Shown: positions 16,705 to 26,075 of the stretch, one piece after another
How the letters are laid out: every line of letters starts with the position of its first letter
Numbering within the stretch: position 1 is the first letter of the stretch
Assembly: GCF_013166605.1 (NCBI RefSeq)
Contig: NZ_JABKKF010000013.1
Coordinates: 1 to 64,000 of the forward strand
Source: Xylanibacter muris
GTDB taxonomy: Bacteria > Bacteroidota > Bacteroidia > Bacteroidales > Bacteroidaceae
Direction: 5' to 3'
Length of the DNA: 64,000 bases
Made by a program: the position numbers and the translations under genes
Notes under the pieces: model-generated
What the model was told of the DNA's origin: nothing
The model's database searches: none
Seen by the model: the letters and a program-made list of their open reading frames with translations, nothing else

Positions 16705-18480
16705 ATGAAAAAGAAAATTCAGTTCAGTCTCGTTTATCGGGATATGTGGCAGAGTTCAGGAAAATTCCAGCCACGTAAGGACCAGTTGGAGAGAATAGCT
16801 CCTGTTATTATCGAAATGGGGTGTTTCTCACGTGTGGAGACAAACGGCGGGGCATTCGAGCAAGTAAACCTTCTTGCCGGTGAAAATCCAAACGATGCTG
16901 TACGTGCATTCTGCAAGCCGTTCAATGAGGTTGGAATAAAAACCCACATGCTTGACCGCGGTCTTAACGCATTAAGAATGTATCCCGTACCTGATGATGT
17001 GCGTGAATTGATGTACAAGGTCAAGCATGCACAGGGAGTTGATATCACACGCATATTCTGCGGCCTTAACGATGTCAGGAATATTATTCCGGGCATAAAA
17101 TGGGCGGCCGCAGCCGGCATGACACCACAGGGCACTCTCTGCATAACAAACTCACCGGTACACACTGTTGAATATTACAGCAACATAGCCGACAAGCTTA
17201 TTGAGGCAGGAGCACAGGAAATATGCCTTAAAGATATGGCAGGAATAGGACAGCCGGCAATGCTCGGGGCACTGACTAAAGAAATAAAGACCAAGCATCC
17301 GGACATACTCATACAATATCACGGCCATTCCGGACCGGGTCTCTCAATGGCCTCTATCCTTGAAGTATGCAACAACGGAGCCGATGTCATAGATACGGCA
17401 ATAGAACCGCTGAGCTGGGGCAAGGTGCATCCGGACATCATATCCGTACAGAGCATGCTCAAGAATGAAGGCTTCGACGTGCCGGAAATAAATATGAACG
17501 CATACATGAAAGCACGCACGCTGACACAGGAGTTCATCGACGACTGGCTCGGATACTTCATCAACCCTGCAAACAAACACATGTCATCGTTGCTTCTCGG
17601 TTGCGGACTTCCCGGAGGCATGATGGGTTCTATGATGGCCGACCTTGACGGCATCAGGAAGGTTATCAACGGCACACTTAAGAGCAAGGGCGAGAAAGAG
17701 CTTTCCATAGACGACATGCTTGTAAAACTCTTCGATGAAGTGGCATACGTATGGCCGCGCGTAGGATATCCTCCATTGGTAACCCCATTCTCGCAATATG
17801 TAAAGAATATCGCATTGATGAACCTGCTGACAATGACACAGGGCAAGGGAAGGTTCGTAATGATGGACGATGCCATGTGGGGAATGATACTCGGCAAGAG
17901 CGGAAAAGTGCCGGGCAACCTGGATCCGGAATTCATTGCACTTGCAGAAAAACAAGGACGCAAGTTCACCGATGAAGATCCGCATACGCTCATCAACAAC
18001 GCTCTCGAGGACTTCAAGAAAGAAATGGATGAGAACGGATGGGATTACGGACAGGACAACGAAGAACTCTTCGAACTTGCAATGCATCCAGAACAATACC
18101 GCAACTACAAGAGCGGTATGGCAAAGAAGAATTTCCTTGCCGACCTGCAAAAGGCCAAAGACGCAAAAATGGGCTCAAAACTGTCACCCGAACAACTTGC
18201 TGCATTCAAGCATGCAAAGGCAGACGCTGTCATAGCACCTATAGACGGACAGTTGTTCTACGAATTCAATGGTGACGGTGAATGTGCACCATGTCTCGAA
18301 CCGTTTATCGGCCAGAAATACAAAGAGGGCGACAACTTCTGCTACATACAGGCCAAATGGGGCGAGATAGTGCCTATCCCTGCAGCCATAGGAGGAAAAC
18401 TTGTGGAAGTTGCGGCAAAGCAAGGCGCAAAGGTAAGGCGCGGCACCACTTTAGCATGGTTGGAAAGACCACAGGATTAG
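16705..18480 (+). CDS. pyruvate carboxylase subunit B / oxaloacetate decarboxylase alpha-like protein lacking the biotin motif
   Basis: The 591-residue protein has an HMGL-like TIM barrel (about 1-290) with YRDMWQSSG, LKDMAG (Lys176) and the metal motif QYHGHSGPG (His206, His208). The PYC/OADA conserved domain follows (about 300-480). The C-terminal segment (about 515-591) has the shape of a biotinyl/lipoyl domain, but where the family has AMKM it reads IQAKWGEIVPI (Lys551), so biotinylation by BirA looks unlikely. The family moves CO2 between oxaloacetate or methylmalonyl-CoA and pyruvate. No other carboxylase subunit is adjacent. The Lys-metal centre appears intact. Confidence 0.85.
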   Translation: MKKKIQFSLVYRDMWQSSGKFQPRKDQLERIAPVIIEMGCFSRVETNGGAFEQVNLLAGENPNDAVRAFCKPFNEVGIKTHMLDRGLNALRMYPVPDDVRELMYKVKHAQGVDITRIFCGLNDVRNIIPGIKWAAAAGMTPQGTLCITNSPVHTVEYYSNIADKLIEAGAQEICLKDMAGIGQPAMLGALTKEIKTKHPDILIQYHGHSGPGLSMASILEVCNNGADVIDTAIEPLSWGKVHPDIISVQSMLKNEGFDVPEINMNAYMKARTLTQEFIDDWLGYFINPANKHMSSLLLGCGLPGGMMGSMMADLDGIRKVINGTLKSKGEKELSIDDMLVKLFDEVAYVWPRVGYPPLVTPFSQYVKNIALMNLLTMTQGKGRFVMMDDAMWGMILGKSGKVPGNLDPEFIALAEKQGRKFTDEDPHTLINNALEDFKKEMDENGWDYGQDNEELFELAMHPEQYRNYKSGMAKKNFLADLQKAKDAKMGSKLSPEQLAAFKHAKADAVIAPIDGQLFYEFNGDGECAPCLEPFIGQKYKEGDNFCYIQAKWGEIVPIPAAIGGKLVEVAAKQGAKVRRGTTLAWLERPQD

Positions 18481-18519
18481 ACATCAGAACATTCCGTATT
18501 TTAATATCTGAATAAAAAC

Positions 18520-18573
18520 AATCATCCGCGCCAATAACCACTCAAAGGATATCTGACGCGGATGATTATTTAT
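18520..18573 (+). terminator. terminator-like hairpin after the carboxylase-like gene
   Basis: The 11-bp stem AATCATCCGCG / CGCGGATGATT (18520-18530 with 18557-18567) has a 26-base loop and is followed by ATTTATT. It separates the carboxylase-like gene from the HD gene. Confidence 0.6.
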
Positions 18574-18591
18574 TGTATATATACCACATAT

Positions 18592-19128
18592 ATGGACTAT
18601 AATAAAATAATTCTCAAATATTATCCCGAAGACAACTTCCTGAGAAAACTGCTGATAAGACACAGCCGCGACGTTGCCGGCCTTGCCTTGAAAATAGCCG
18701 CCCGTCATCCCGAACTGGACATAGACATCCGCTTTGTGGAAGAAGGGGCGATGCTTCACGACATCGGCATCTTCACCACAAATGCTCCGGGCATTTTTTG
18801 CAACGGCCAGGACCCTTACATACTGCACGGATACAACGGGGCAAAACTGCTCCGCAGCCTCGGCTACGACCGCCACGCACGCGTATGCGAAAGACACACA
18901 GGCACAGGAATCACTGCACGTCAGATACAGCAGCGCAACCTGCCCCTACCCGTCCTCGACTTTCTGCCCGAAACAACAGAGGAGATTCTTATCTGCTATG
19001 CAGACAAGTTCTTCTCAAAATCACATCCCGACAAGATGAAAACCACCGAGGAAGCAATAAAAAGCCTTGAAAAGTTCGGAAACGAGGGAATCATAAAGTT
19101 CAAGGAATGGATCGACATGTTCGGGTGA
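18592..19128 (+). CDS. HD-domain phosphohydrolase (HDIG type)
   Basis: Starting at the ATG at 18592 the product is 178 residues. It shows the HD metal pattern: RHSRDVA, then EEGAMLHDIGIF (the HD pair), HGYNGAKLL and ERHTGTGI, with YADKFFSK near the end. The family hydrolyses nucleotides or phosphate esters; the exact substrate is unknown. I rejected the ATG at 18562 because it lies inside the terminator hairpin. It converges on the integrase gene with a 48-base gap. Confidence 0.88.
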   Translation: MDYNKIILKYYPEDNFLRKLLIRHSRDVAGLALKIAARHPELDIDIRFVEEGAMLHDIGIFTTNAPGIFCNGQDPYILHGYNGAKLLRSLGYDRHARVCERHTGTGITARQIQQRNLPLPVLDFLPETTEEILICYADKFFSKSHPDKMKTTEEAIKSLEKFGNEGIIKFKEWIDMFG

Positions 19129-19176
19129 ATTACGGAACAGAACCGATTGTATATATAATTTCAGTTATAAAACGCC

Positions 19177-20388
19177 CTATAATTCCTTCAATATTCTCAC
19201 ATTTGCATCGTCTATCTGGTCTGTTTGTATCGAGTCAAGATATATCCTGGTCGTTTCCTCATTATCGTGCCCCATTCCAAGACTTATGACGCTAAGCGAC
19301 ACATCCATTGATTTCGCCACGCTTGCCCATGAATGACGGGCAACATACATGCTAAGAGGAATCTGTATGCCGGCCATTCCGGCAATTATCTTAAGTTTTC
19401 TGTTTACCAAAAGCATTTTATTAAGATATTGCTTACGCTCAGTCCCGTCCTGCCTCTCTATGACCGGAAGCAAATATTCACTTCCGGAAAGTGTATATTT
19501 CATGATAATATCCAATATGGGCTTCTCAAGCCTTACGACAATCTGCTGTCCCGTCTTTCTTCTGTTATATGTGATGAAACCGTTTGACATGTCCTTTTTC
19601 CTTAAATATGCAATGTCTATGAATGACATTCCGCGCATATAGAATGAAAAAAGGAATATATCACGCGCAAACTCCAAAACAGGATTCCTTAATAACCGCA
19701 ATGCCTTTATATTCCGTATATCATTAATTGTGACAGCACGCTTCGGAGTCTTATCCACACCTGTATAGACATGCCTGAAAGGCTGGCGCTGAACCGTAAT
19801 CCCCTCTTCCACCGCACGGTTATATACACACCGCAAGATTCTCATATAGAAAGAAGAGGTATTGCGGCAGAGATGATTCACTCTCATGAATATCTCATAC
19901 TGCTCCATCATATCCGTGTCAATCATGTCAAAATACAGATCCATTCCTTTTCTATATTTTACAAGACTGTTTAGCATCTGTCCGTAAGTCTCGGCCGTCC
20001 TTTCCTTTCCAAGTCTTTGAAGCCGTGCAATCTGTATCCTTATGTATTCAAAAACAGAAACCGTGCCACAAGACGCCTCTCTATAACGCCTCACTACATC
20101 CGCAACCTTATACAAGCCGTCACCGTTTTCATAATATTCGACAATTCTGTTCATACGTTCCTTCTCTAACAGTATTTTCCCTCTTATGATATCCAGATAC
20201 TTCGCGCGCTTACCTGATTCAGGATAGCCTTTCACGATACTGCCATTTTCATAATCCCATTCTTCCTTATGGATATGAAGACCCGTATTCACTTGTGCGA
20301 CTTCCCGTCCATGGATTACCTGAATATACAATGTTCCCTCCTTACCGGAAACAGAAGACTCCTTGAATTTCAACTTTACTGACGTCAT
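19177..20388 (-). CDS. tyrosine recombinase / site-specific integrase
   Basis: The 403-residue protein has the usual Bacteroidetes layout: an arm-binding N-terminus (about 1-95), a SAM-like core-binding domain (about 100-205) and a catalytic domain (about 215-400). Visible active-site parts are the Arg in FYMRGMSFIDIAYLR, ARHSWASVAK and the nucleophile Tyr in TRIYLDS. Such proteins are either element integrases or invertases that switch surface genes. No other mobile-element gene and no attachment repeats at a tRNA are present here. A short inverted repeat lies just upstream (20445-20517). Confidence 0.92.
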   Translation of the reverse strand: MTSVKLKFKESSVSGKEGTLYIQVIHGREVAQVNTGLHIHKEEWDYENGSIVKGYPESGKRAKYLDIIRGKILLEKERMNRIVEYYENGDGLYKVADVVRRYREASCGTVSVFEYIRIQIARLQRLGKERTAETYGQMLNSLVKYRKGMDLYFDMIDTDMMEQYEIFMRVNHLCRNTSSFYMRILRCVYNRAVEEGITVQRQPFRHVYTGVDKTPKRAVTINDIRNIKALRLLRNPVLEFARDIFLFSFYMRGMSFIDIAYLRKKDMSNGFITYNRRKTGQQIVVRLEKPILDIIMKYTLSGSEYLLPVIERQDGTERKQYLNKMLLVNRKLKIIAGMAGIQIPLSMYVARHSWASVAKSMDVSLSVISLGMGHDNEETTRIYLDSIQTDQIDDANVRILKEL

Positions 20389-20444
20389 ATTACCATTAAT
20401 ATATTACTACAAAATGAAAAATCAAATAAGGCATAAGCCACAAT

Positions 20445-20517
20445 AAGCTTTACTTAACAAAAGGAAACATCGGATTTCATCCTACCTTTTCTGGTCATGC
20501 AATGCTTAAGTAAGCTT
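20445..20517. repeat. inverted repeat upstream of the recombinase
   Basis: AAGCTTTACTTAA (20445-20457) is mirrored by TTAAGTAAGCTT (20506-20517), with one extra T, 48 bases apart. Two small palindromes follow: TAGCTCA-TT-TGAGCTA (20522-20537) and TAACG-GAAA-CGTTA (20536-20549). This is the only structured DNA between the recombinase and the lptD-like gene, and it could hold a recombination site or terminator-like structures. Confidence 0.5.
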
Positions 20518-20587
20518 GACATAGCTCATTTGAGCTAACGGAAACGTTAAATTATTCAAAGCCGCATATTATTCGGTGATTTATAAG

Positions 20588-20595
20588 TAATTTTG
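20588..20595 (+). promoter_or_regulatory. -7 box just before the lptD-like gene
   Basis: TAATTTTG fits TAnnTTTG and lies only five bases before the GTG start at 20601, so a transcript from it would have almost no leader. There is no TTG at the -33 distance. Confidence 0.45.
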
Positions 20596-20600
20596 CAGCC

Positions 20601-23504
20601 GTGAGAATTAAAATACTGATATTTTTTGTCATTTCCGCTTTCATGATTGTGTTTGCGGCGGTACCTGCAACACTCTCTTTAAATAAAAAAAAGAGTGTGA
20701 CACCTGCCGATTCCATAACTTTAAGACAAGACCCCGTACCTGCAGATACAATTCCTGACAGTATTCTTTCAAACAATACCCATTCAAATAACATAACATC
20801 TGCCGACAGCCTGTCCGTGCCGATATACAACGGCCCCGACACCACGAGAATGGATTCCCTGCAACTCGCCATCTATCACCACAACAAGGCGATAGACGAT
20901 TCTTTGGCTCTCGACAGCATAAACAGGAGAAAGAAAAACGGAATAGATTCCCCCGTACATTATACCGCTGACGACTCACTGACATTTGACGCAAATTCCG
21001 GATATGTATATCTTTACGGCAATGCAAACGTGAAATATCAGGACATGAATCTTCAGAGCGACAGGATATACATGAACCTCGACAGCAGTCTTGTCCACGC
21101 GACAGGAGCCGAGGACTCGTTGGGAAATATTGTAGGCACCCCTGTATTCAATATGGGAAGCGACTCATATCAGAACGACACAATAGCCTTTAACTTCAAG
21201 ACAAAGAAGGGACTTATCAGCGAGGTATATACAGAGCAACAGGACGGTTTCCTGACAAGCAAGCTGGCAAAGCGCAATTCAAAAGGCGAACTGTTTCTGC
21301 AGCACGGACGCTATACGACCTGCGACGAACCTCACCCCGACTTCTACATAGCTCTTTCACGCGCCAAAGTGCGTCCCGGCAAAGACGTGGTGTTCGGTCC
21401 GGCATATCTTGTTGTGGCCGATGTTCCACTGCCACTGGCAATACCATACGGATTCTTTCCTTTTTCCAAAAGCTATTCCAGCGGTTTCATCATGCCTACA
21501 TACGGTGATGAGACAGAAAGGGGATTTTATCTGAGAGACGGAGGATATTATTTCGCTATCAGCGACAAGATGGACCTTAAACTTATCGGTGAGATTTACA
21601 CCAAGGGCTCATGGGGTCTGTCTGCCGCCTCAAACTACCGCAAGCGATACAAATTCAGCGGAAGTTTCTTCGCAAGCTACCAAAACACCGTCAATGGTGA
21701 GAAAAACATGCCCGACTATTCAAAACAGACAAGTTTCAAGATACAGTGGAGCCACCGTCAGGACGCCAAAGCCAATCCCTTCCGCTCTTTGTCGGCAAGC
21801 GTAAACTTTGCCACAAGCAGCTATGAGCGCAACAACCTTACCAGCATGTACAATCCTCAAAGCTACACACAAAGTACACGCACATCATCAGTGAGCATGA
21901 GCAACACATTCTCAAACATAGGCCTCACGCTCAGCACCACCATGAACCTTAACCAGAACATGCGTAACTCCACGATATCCATGACTCTGCCCGACCTGAA
22001 CATTTCACTCAGCAGGGTGTATCCGTTCAAGAGGAAAAAAATGGTGGGGAAAGAGAAATGGTATGAGAAAATATCACTCAGCTATACAGGACACCTGTCA
22101 AACTCCATAACCACAAAGGAAGACAAGCTACTGCACTCAAGCCTGTCACGCGACTGGCGCAACGGCATGCAGCACAACATCCCTATAAGCGGAAACTTCA
22201 CCCTGTTCAAATACCTGAACATCAACCCGTCGCTGAACTTTACCGACCGCATGTATACCAATAAAATCATGCGCTCATGGGACGAGACGTCACAGAGAGA
22301 AGTGACCGATACCATAGACGGTTTCTACAACATATACGACTGGAGGATGAGTGTAAGCGCATCTACAAAGATATATGGCATGTTTGTGCCTTGGAGGAAA
22401 CTTTTCGGAGACAAGATTGTTGCAATACGCCACGTGTTCACTCCACAGGTAAGTTTCAACTATGCCCCCGACTTCAGCACAAGCCGGTACGGATACTACG
22501 ACAGCTATCAGCGCACCGATGCCAACGGCAACGTGTCGCTGGTTGAATACTCTCCTTATTCAAACGGGCTTTACGGTGTGCCGGGAAGAGGCAAGACCGG
22601 AAGTATCTCAATGGATATATCCAACAACCTTGAGATGAAAGTACGCACCCGCAACGACTCTATAAAAAAAATAAGCCTCATTGACGAACTCGGAGCATCA
22701 ATGTCATACAATATGGCAACTGACATACGTCCATGGAGCGACCTTAACACACGTCTTCGCCTGAAGCTTACCAAAAGCTATACGTTCAACATGAACGCCA
22801 CGTTCGCCACATACGCATACGAACTGGATGAAAACGGCAAGCCAAGGGTAAGCAACCATACCACACGATACAGTCAGGGTAAGTTCGGACGCTTCCAGGG
22901 TATGTCGCAGAACATTTCTTATACGCTCGACAACAGAAAGGTCGGCAACTTCCTGAAATGGCTGAGAGGCGAACGTTCGACAAAGAACAACGACACAGAC
23001 AACAGTACAGACGACGAGGAAGAGGGATATAACCGTGAGACCAACGAAGACGACACCATGCAGAAAGGCCAGCGCGGCGCAAGAAAGGAAAGCGCAGGCA
23101 AGGCCGAGACTGACGAGGACGGCTACATGGCATACTCCATGCCATGGTCGCTCACTTTCGGATACGGAATCTCTATGCGCGAAGACACCGGAGGCGACTT
23201 CAACTACAAGAGCATGCGCTATCCGTATACCTTCATGCAGACGCTGAACTTCAGCGGCAACGTGCGCATCAGCGACGGATGGAACATCAGCTTCTCGTCG
23301 GGATATGACTTCGAACACAAGAAAATTTCAATGACAACCGCATCACTGAGCCGCGACCTGCATTGCTTCAACATGTCATGTTCCGTGGTGCTGGCCCCAT
23401 ACACAAGCTACAACTTCTCATTCCGCTGCAACGCAGCAACACTCACCGACGCCCTGAAATACGACAAGCGCAGCAGCTACAGCAATGCCGTACAATGGTA
23501 TTGA
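20601..23504 (+). CDS. lptD: LptD-like LPS assembly outer-membrane protein
   Basis: The 967-residue protein starts with GTG (MRIKILIFFVISAFMIV), which is needed to keep a basic N-terminus on the signal peptide. A beta-jellyroll OstA/LptA-like region follows (about 120-260, NSGYVYLYGNANVKYQDMNLQSDRIYMNLDSS). After that is a long beta-barrel (about 280-960) rich in alternating aromatic and polar strands. An acidic insert near 800-850 (NNDTDNSTDDEEEGYN) is probably a loop. LptD inserts lipopolysaccharide into the outer leaflet; in Bacteroidetes the assignment rests on the OstA domain and architecture. It stands 64 bases before the antiporter gene. Confidence 0.87.
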   Translation: MRIKILIFFVISAFMIVFAAVPATLSLNKKKSVTPADSITLRQDPVPADTIPDSILSNNTHSNNITSADSLSVPIYNGPDTTRMDSLQLAIYHHNKAIDDSLALDSINRRKKNGIDSPVHYTADDSLTFDANSGYVYLYGNANVKYQDMNLQSDRIYMNLDSSLVHATGAEDSLGNIVGTPVFNMGSDSYQNDTIAFNFKTKKGLISEVYTEQQDGFLTSKLAKRNSKGELFLQHGRYTTCDEPHPDFYIALSRAKVRPGKDVVFGPAYLVVADVPLPLAIPYGFFPFSKSYSSGFIMPTYGDETERGFYLRDGGYYFAISDKMDLKLIGEIYTKGSWGLSAASNYRKRYKFSGSFFASYQNTVNGEKNMPDYSKQTSFKIQWSHRQDAKANPFRSLSASVNFATSSYERNNLTSMYNPQSYTQSTRTSSVSMSNTFSNIGLTLSTTMNLNQNMRNSTISMTLPDLNISLSRVYPFKRKKMVGKEKWYEKISLSYTGHLSNSITTKEDKLLHSSLSRDWRNGMQHNIPISGNFTLFKYLNINPSLNFTDRMYTNKIMRSWDETSQREVTDTIDGFYNIYDWRMSVSASTKIYGMFVPWRKLFGDKIVAIRHVFTPQVSFNYAPDFSTSRYGYYDSYQRTDANGNVSLVEYSPYSNGLYGVPGRGKTGSISMDISNNLEMKVRTRNDSIKKISLIDELGASMSYNMATDIRPWSDLNTRLRLKLTKSYTFNMNATFATYAYELDENGKPRVSNHTTRYSQGKFGRFQGMSQNISYTLDNRKVGNFLKWLRGERSTKNNDTDNSTDDEEEGYNRETNEDDTMQKGQRGARKESAGKAETDEDGYMAYSMPWSLTFGYGISMREDTGGDFNYKSMRYPYTFMQTLNFSGNVRISDGWNISFSSGYDFEHKKISMTTASLSRDLHCFNMSCSVVLAPYTSYNFSFRCNAATLTDALKYDKRSSYSNAVQWY

Positions 23505-23568
23505 TTAAAAGAAAACATCGCAATGAAAGGGTCAAAGGAGAAAAATAAAAGAACATTCAACTGAGAAA

Positions 23569-25824
23569 ATGGCCGAATTACCAGAATTAATCAAAGACCT
23601 TGCCCTTATACTTGTCGTGGCAGGTTCCGTGACGTTACTTTTCAAAAAACTACGCCAGCCACTTGTATTGGGATACATCGTGGCAGGGTTTCTTGTAAGT
23701 CCGCAAATGCCTTACACAATGTCTGTAGTAGACCGTGCCGATGTTCAGACATGGGCCGACATAGGCGTGGTGTTTCTTCTGTTCTCGTTAGGATTAGACT
23801 TCTCTTTCAAGAAAATACTGAAAATGGGGGCCGCCCCCGCCATAGCCGCATGCACAATAATATTCTGTATGATGGCATCAGGCATTTCCGTAGGAAAACT
23901 GTTCGGCTGGAGCCAGCCCGACTGTGTATTCCTTGGAGGTATGCTTGCCATGAGCTCCACTACCATCATTTACAAGGCTTTCGACGATATGGGGCTTCGT
24001 CAGCAACGCTTTGCAGGTCTTGTAATGAGTGTGCTCATACTTGAAGACATCCTCGCCATCGTCATGATGGTGATGCTGTCAGCCGTGGCAAGCGGCACAA
24101 ATCCCGACGGCGGACAGATGCTGAACAGTATCCTGCGTATCGGATTTTTCCTTATCCTGTGGTTTGTGGTGGGCATTTCGCTTATTCCGTTCCTCCTTCG
24201 CCGTGCCCGTTCCATCATCAACGACGAGACACTGCTGATCGTATCTCTCGGACTGTGCTGTCTCATGGCCGTCATATCCACACAGGTGGGCTTCAGCAGT
24301 GCCTTCGGTGCTTTCGTCATGGGAAGCATTCTGGCCGAAACAATAGAGGCCGAACGCATAATAAAGATTGTGGAACCTGTAAAAAACCTTTTCGGGGCCA
24401 TTTTCTTCGTGTCTGTAGGAATGCTTGTCGAGCCAAAGGTGCTTGCCGAATATGCCTTTCCTATAATAATGCTTGTGCTTACCATTCTCATAGGCCAGGC
24501 TGTATTCGGTTCATTCGGCTATCTCATAAGCGGCCAGTCACTGAAGACGGCTATGAAATGCGGATTCTCAATGGCACAGATTGGAGAGTTCGCCTTTATC
24601 ATCGCCTCGCTCGGCCTGTCGCTCGGTGTCATAAGCAAATTCCTTTATCCGGTTGTGGTGGCAGTATCGGTGATAACGACATTCCTCACCCCATATATGA
24701 TACGCTTTTCCAACCCATGTTACAGAGTAATGGAAAAACATCTTCCTCACAAGATTATAACCGTACTCAACAAGATAACCCTAAGCCATCCGTCAACAGC
24801 TTCGGCAAAAAACAAATGGAAAAGCCTTATCACGCAGATGAGCGTGAACACGGTCATATACTTCATTCTCTCAGTAGCCGTAATATTTATCATGCTCACG
24901 TTCTTCCTGCCTTTCATACGCCACCTGCTGACCGGATGGCACTGGACGGCGAATTTCATCTGCGGCCTGATTACCGTTATCGGCATATCACCGTTTCTGC
25001 GCGCCATGGTGATGAAGAAAAACCACAGCGAAGAGTTCAAGGAACTGTGGGCCGAAAGCCGACTCAACCATTTTCCGCTCATATTCACAATAATAGTAAG
25101 GATGGTTATCGCATGCTCACTGATTTTCTATGTGTTCAACTACCTGAGCAGATTCGCCAATGCACTGATATATACATTTGCCGTTGCAATCATAATAGTG
25201 ATGATTCTGTCACGAAGCATAAAGCACAGTTCAATACGCCTTGAGAGACTGTTTATACAGAACCTGCGCTCACGCGACATACAGGCACAGGTGCACGGAC
25301 ACCGACGTCCGCTCTACGAGGGGCATCTTCTCGACAGAGACATACACATGGCCGACGTGGAAGTGCCGGCAGGATCGACATGGGCCGGAATGCGTCTGCG
25401 CGAGCTGAAGCTACGCAACAGATTCGGAATACATGTGAGCTGCATACTCAGGGCAAACCGACGAATAAACATACCGTCCGGAGAAGATGTTGTCTTTCCG
25501 GGCGACAAACTTCAGGTCATAGGAAGCGACGAACAGCTGTCTTCATTGGCATCGGCACTGAAAACAGAAATATACAGCGATGATTCCGACATAGAAAACC
25601 GCGAGATGAAACTGCATCAGATGGTCATAACGGGAAACAGTCCGTTTGTCGACAAGACTCTTAGCGAAAGCGGTATCCGCGATATATACAACTGCATGGT
25701 AGTGGGACTTGAGGAAGGCAAGGAGAATCTGTCGCAAATAGACCCGTCATACCGTTTTCGCAAAGGCGACATCATTTGGGTGGTAGGTGAGAATAATTCA
25801 GTAATCCAGCTAAGCAAAGCCTGA
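23569..25824 (+). CDS. CPA2-family cation:proton antiporter with RCK_C domains
   Basis: The 751-residue protein has an N-terminal KefB-type exchanger domain of about 12 helices (residues 8-390; GVVFLLFSLGLDFSFKKI, MSSTTIIYKAFDDMG, MAQIGEFAFIIASLG). A second group of helices follows (about 430-545), then two TrkA-C/RCK_C domains (about 590-665 and 680-751) with no nucleotide-binding TrkA-N. It probably exports K+ or Na+ in exchange for protons at the inner membrane, gated by a small ligand on the RCK_C parts. A stem-loop terminator and a repeat array follow. Confidence 0.93.
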   Translation: MAELPELIKDLALILVVAGSVTLLFKKLRQPLVLGYIVAGFLVSPQMPYTMSVVDRADVQTWADIGVVFLLFSLGLDFSFKKILKMGAAPAIAACTIIFCMMASGISVGKLFGWSQPDCVFLGGMLAMSSTTIIYKAFDDMGLRQQRFAGLVMSVLILEDILAIVMMVMLSAVASGTNPDGGQMLNSILRIGFFLILWFVVGISLIPFLLRRARSIINDETLLIVSLGLCCLMAVISTQVGFSSAFGAFVMGSILAETIEAERIIKIVEPVKNLFGAIFFVSVGMLVEPKVLAEYAFPIIMLVLTILIGQAVFGSFGYLISGQSLKTAMKCGFSMAQIGEFAFIIASLGLSLGVISKFLYPVVVAVSVITTFLTPYMIRFSNPCYRVMEKHLPHKIITVLNKITLSHPSTASAKNKWKSLITQMSVNTVIYFILSVAVIFIMLTFFLPFIRHLLTGWHWTANFICGLITVIGISPFLRAMVMKKNHSEEFKELWAESRLNHFPLIFTIIVRMVIACSLIFYVFNYLSRFANALIYTFAVAIIIVMILSRSIKHSSIRLERLFIQNLRSRDIQAQVHGHRRPLYEGHLLDRDIHMADVEVPAGSTWAGMRLRELKLRNRFGIHVSCILRANRRINIPSGEDVVFPGDKLQVIGSDEQLSSLASALKTEIYSDDSDIENREMKLHQMVITGNSPFVDKTLSESGIRDIYNCMVVGLEEGKENLSQIDPSYRFRKGDIIWVVGENNSVIQLSKA

Positions 25825-25890
25825 ATTAAGAAAGCAAAGTGTTTTTTGAAATCTATTTACATATCGACATATATGTAAAATCCTCTTCCG

Positions 25891-25973
25891 ATGAATAGGC
25901 TATTCATGCTCAATGAATGGCCTATTCATTGCAAGAGAACAGACTATTCATCAACCGTGAATGGCATGTTCAT
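25891..25973. repeat. four 17-bp palindromic units at exact 22-bp spacing
   Basis: Units at 25891, 25913, 25935 and 25957 follow ATGAATRGSCTATTCAT. Units 1 and 2 are near-perfect palindromes; unit 3 keeps the right half and unit 4 both halves with changes. Spacers are always five bases (GCTCA, TGCAA, CAACC) and unrelated. The array lies 66 bases after the antiporter stop. The rest of the gap 25825-26447 holds a terminator hairpin, a promoter box and about 300 bases where I see nothing. Confidence 0.85.
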
Positions 25974-26032
25974 TTTCGGCATATTTTTGTCAGCTGCTAA
26001 CGCTTTGTATATCAACATATTACACCTACAAT

Positions 26033-26075
26033 AAAATTCACAGAAAACAATGCTTGAATACATTGTGAATTTTTA
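26033..26075 (+). terminator. terminator downstream of the antiporter gene
   Basis: The 10-bp stem AAAATTCACA / TGTGAATTTT (26033-26042 with 26064-26073) is followed by TTATT. Its position after the palindrome array means the array would be transcribed with the antiporter gene. Confidence 0.55.

Noticed and set aside
20445..20517. Integrase attachment site
   Set aside because: The repeats are inverted, not direct, and no second copy flanks an element, so an att site is not supported; kept only as a repeat.
24159..25244. 361-codon open frame inside the antiporter gene
   Set aside because: It lies in another frame of a well-supported CPA2 antiporter and is rich in His, Arg and Cys with no family features.
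25891..25973. CRISPR array
   Set aside because: Spacers of five bases are far too short, the repeats are 17 bp, and no cas genes are present.
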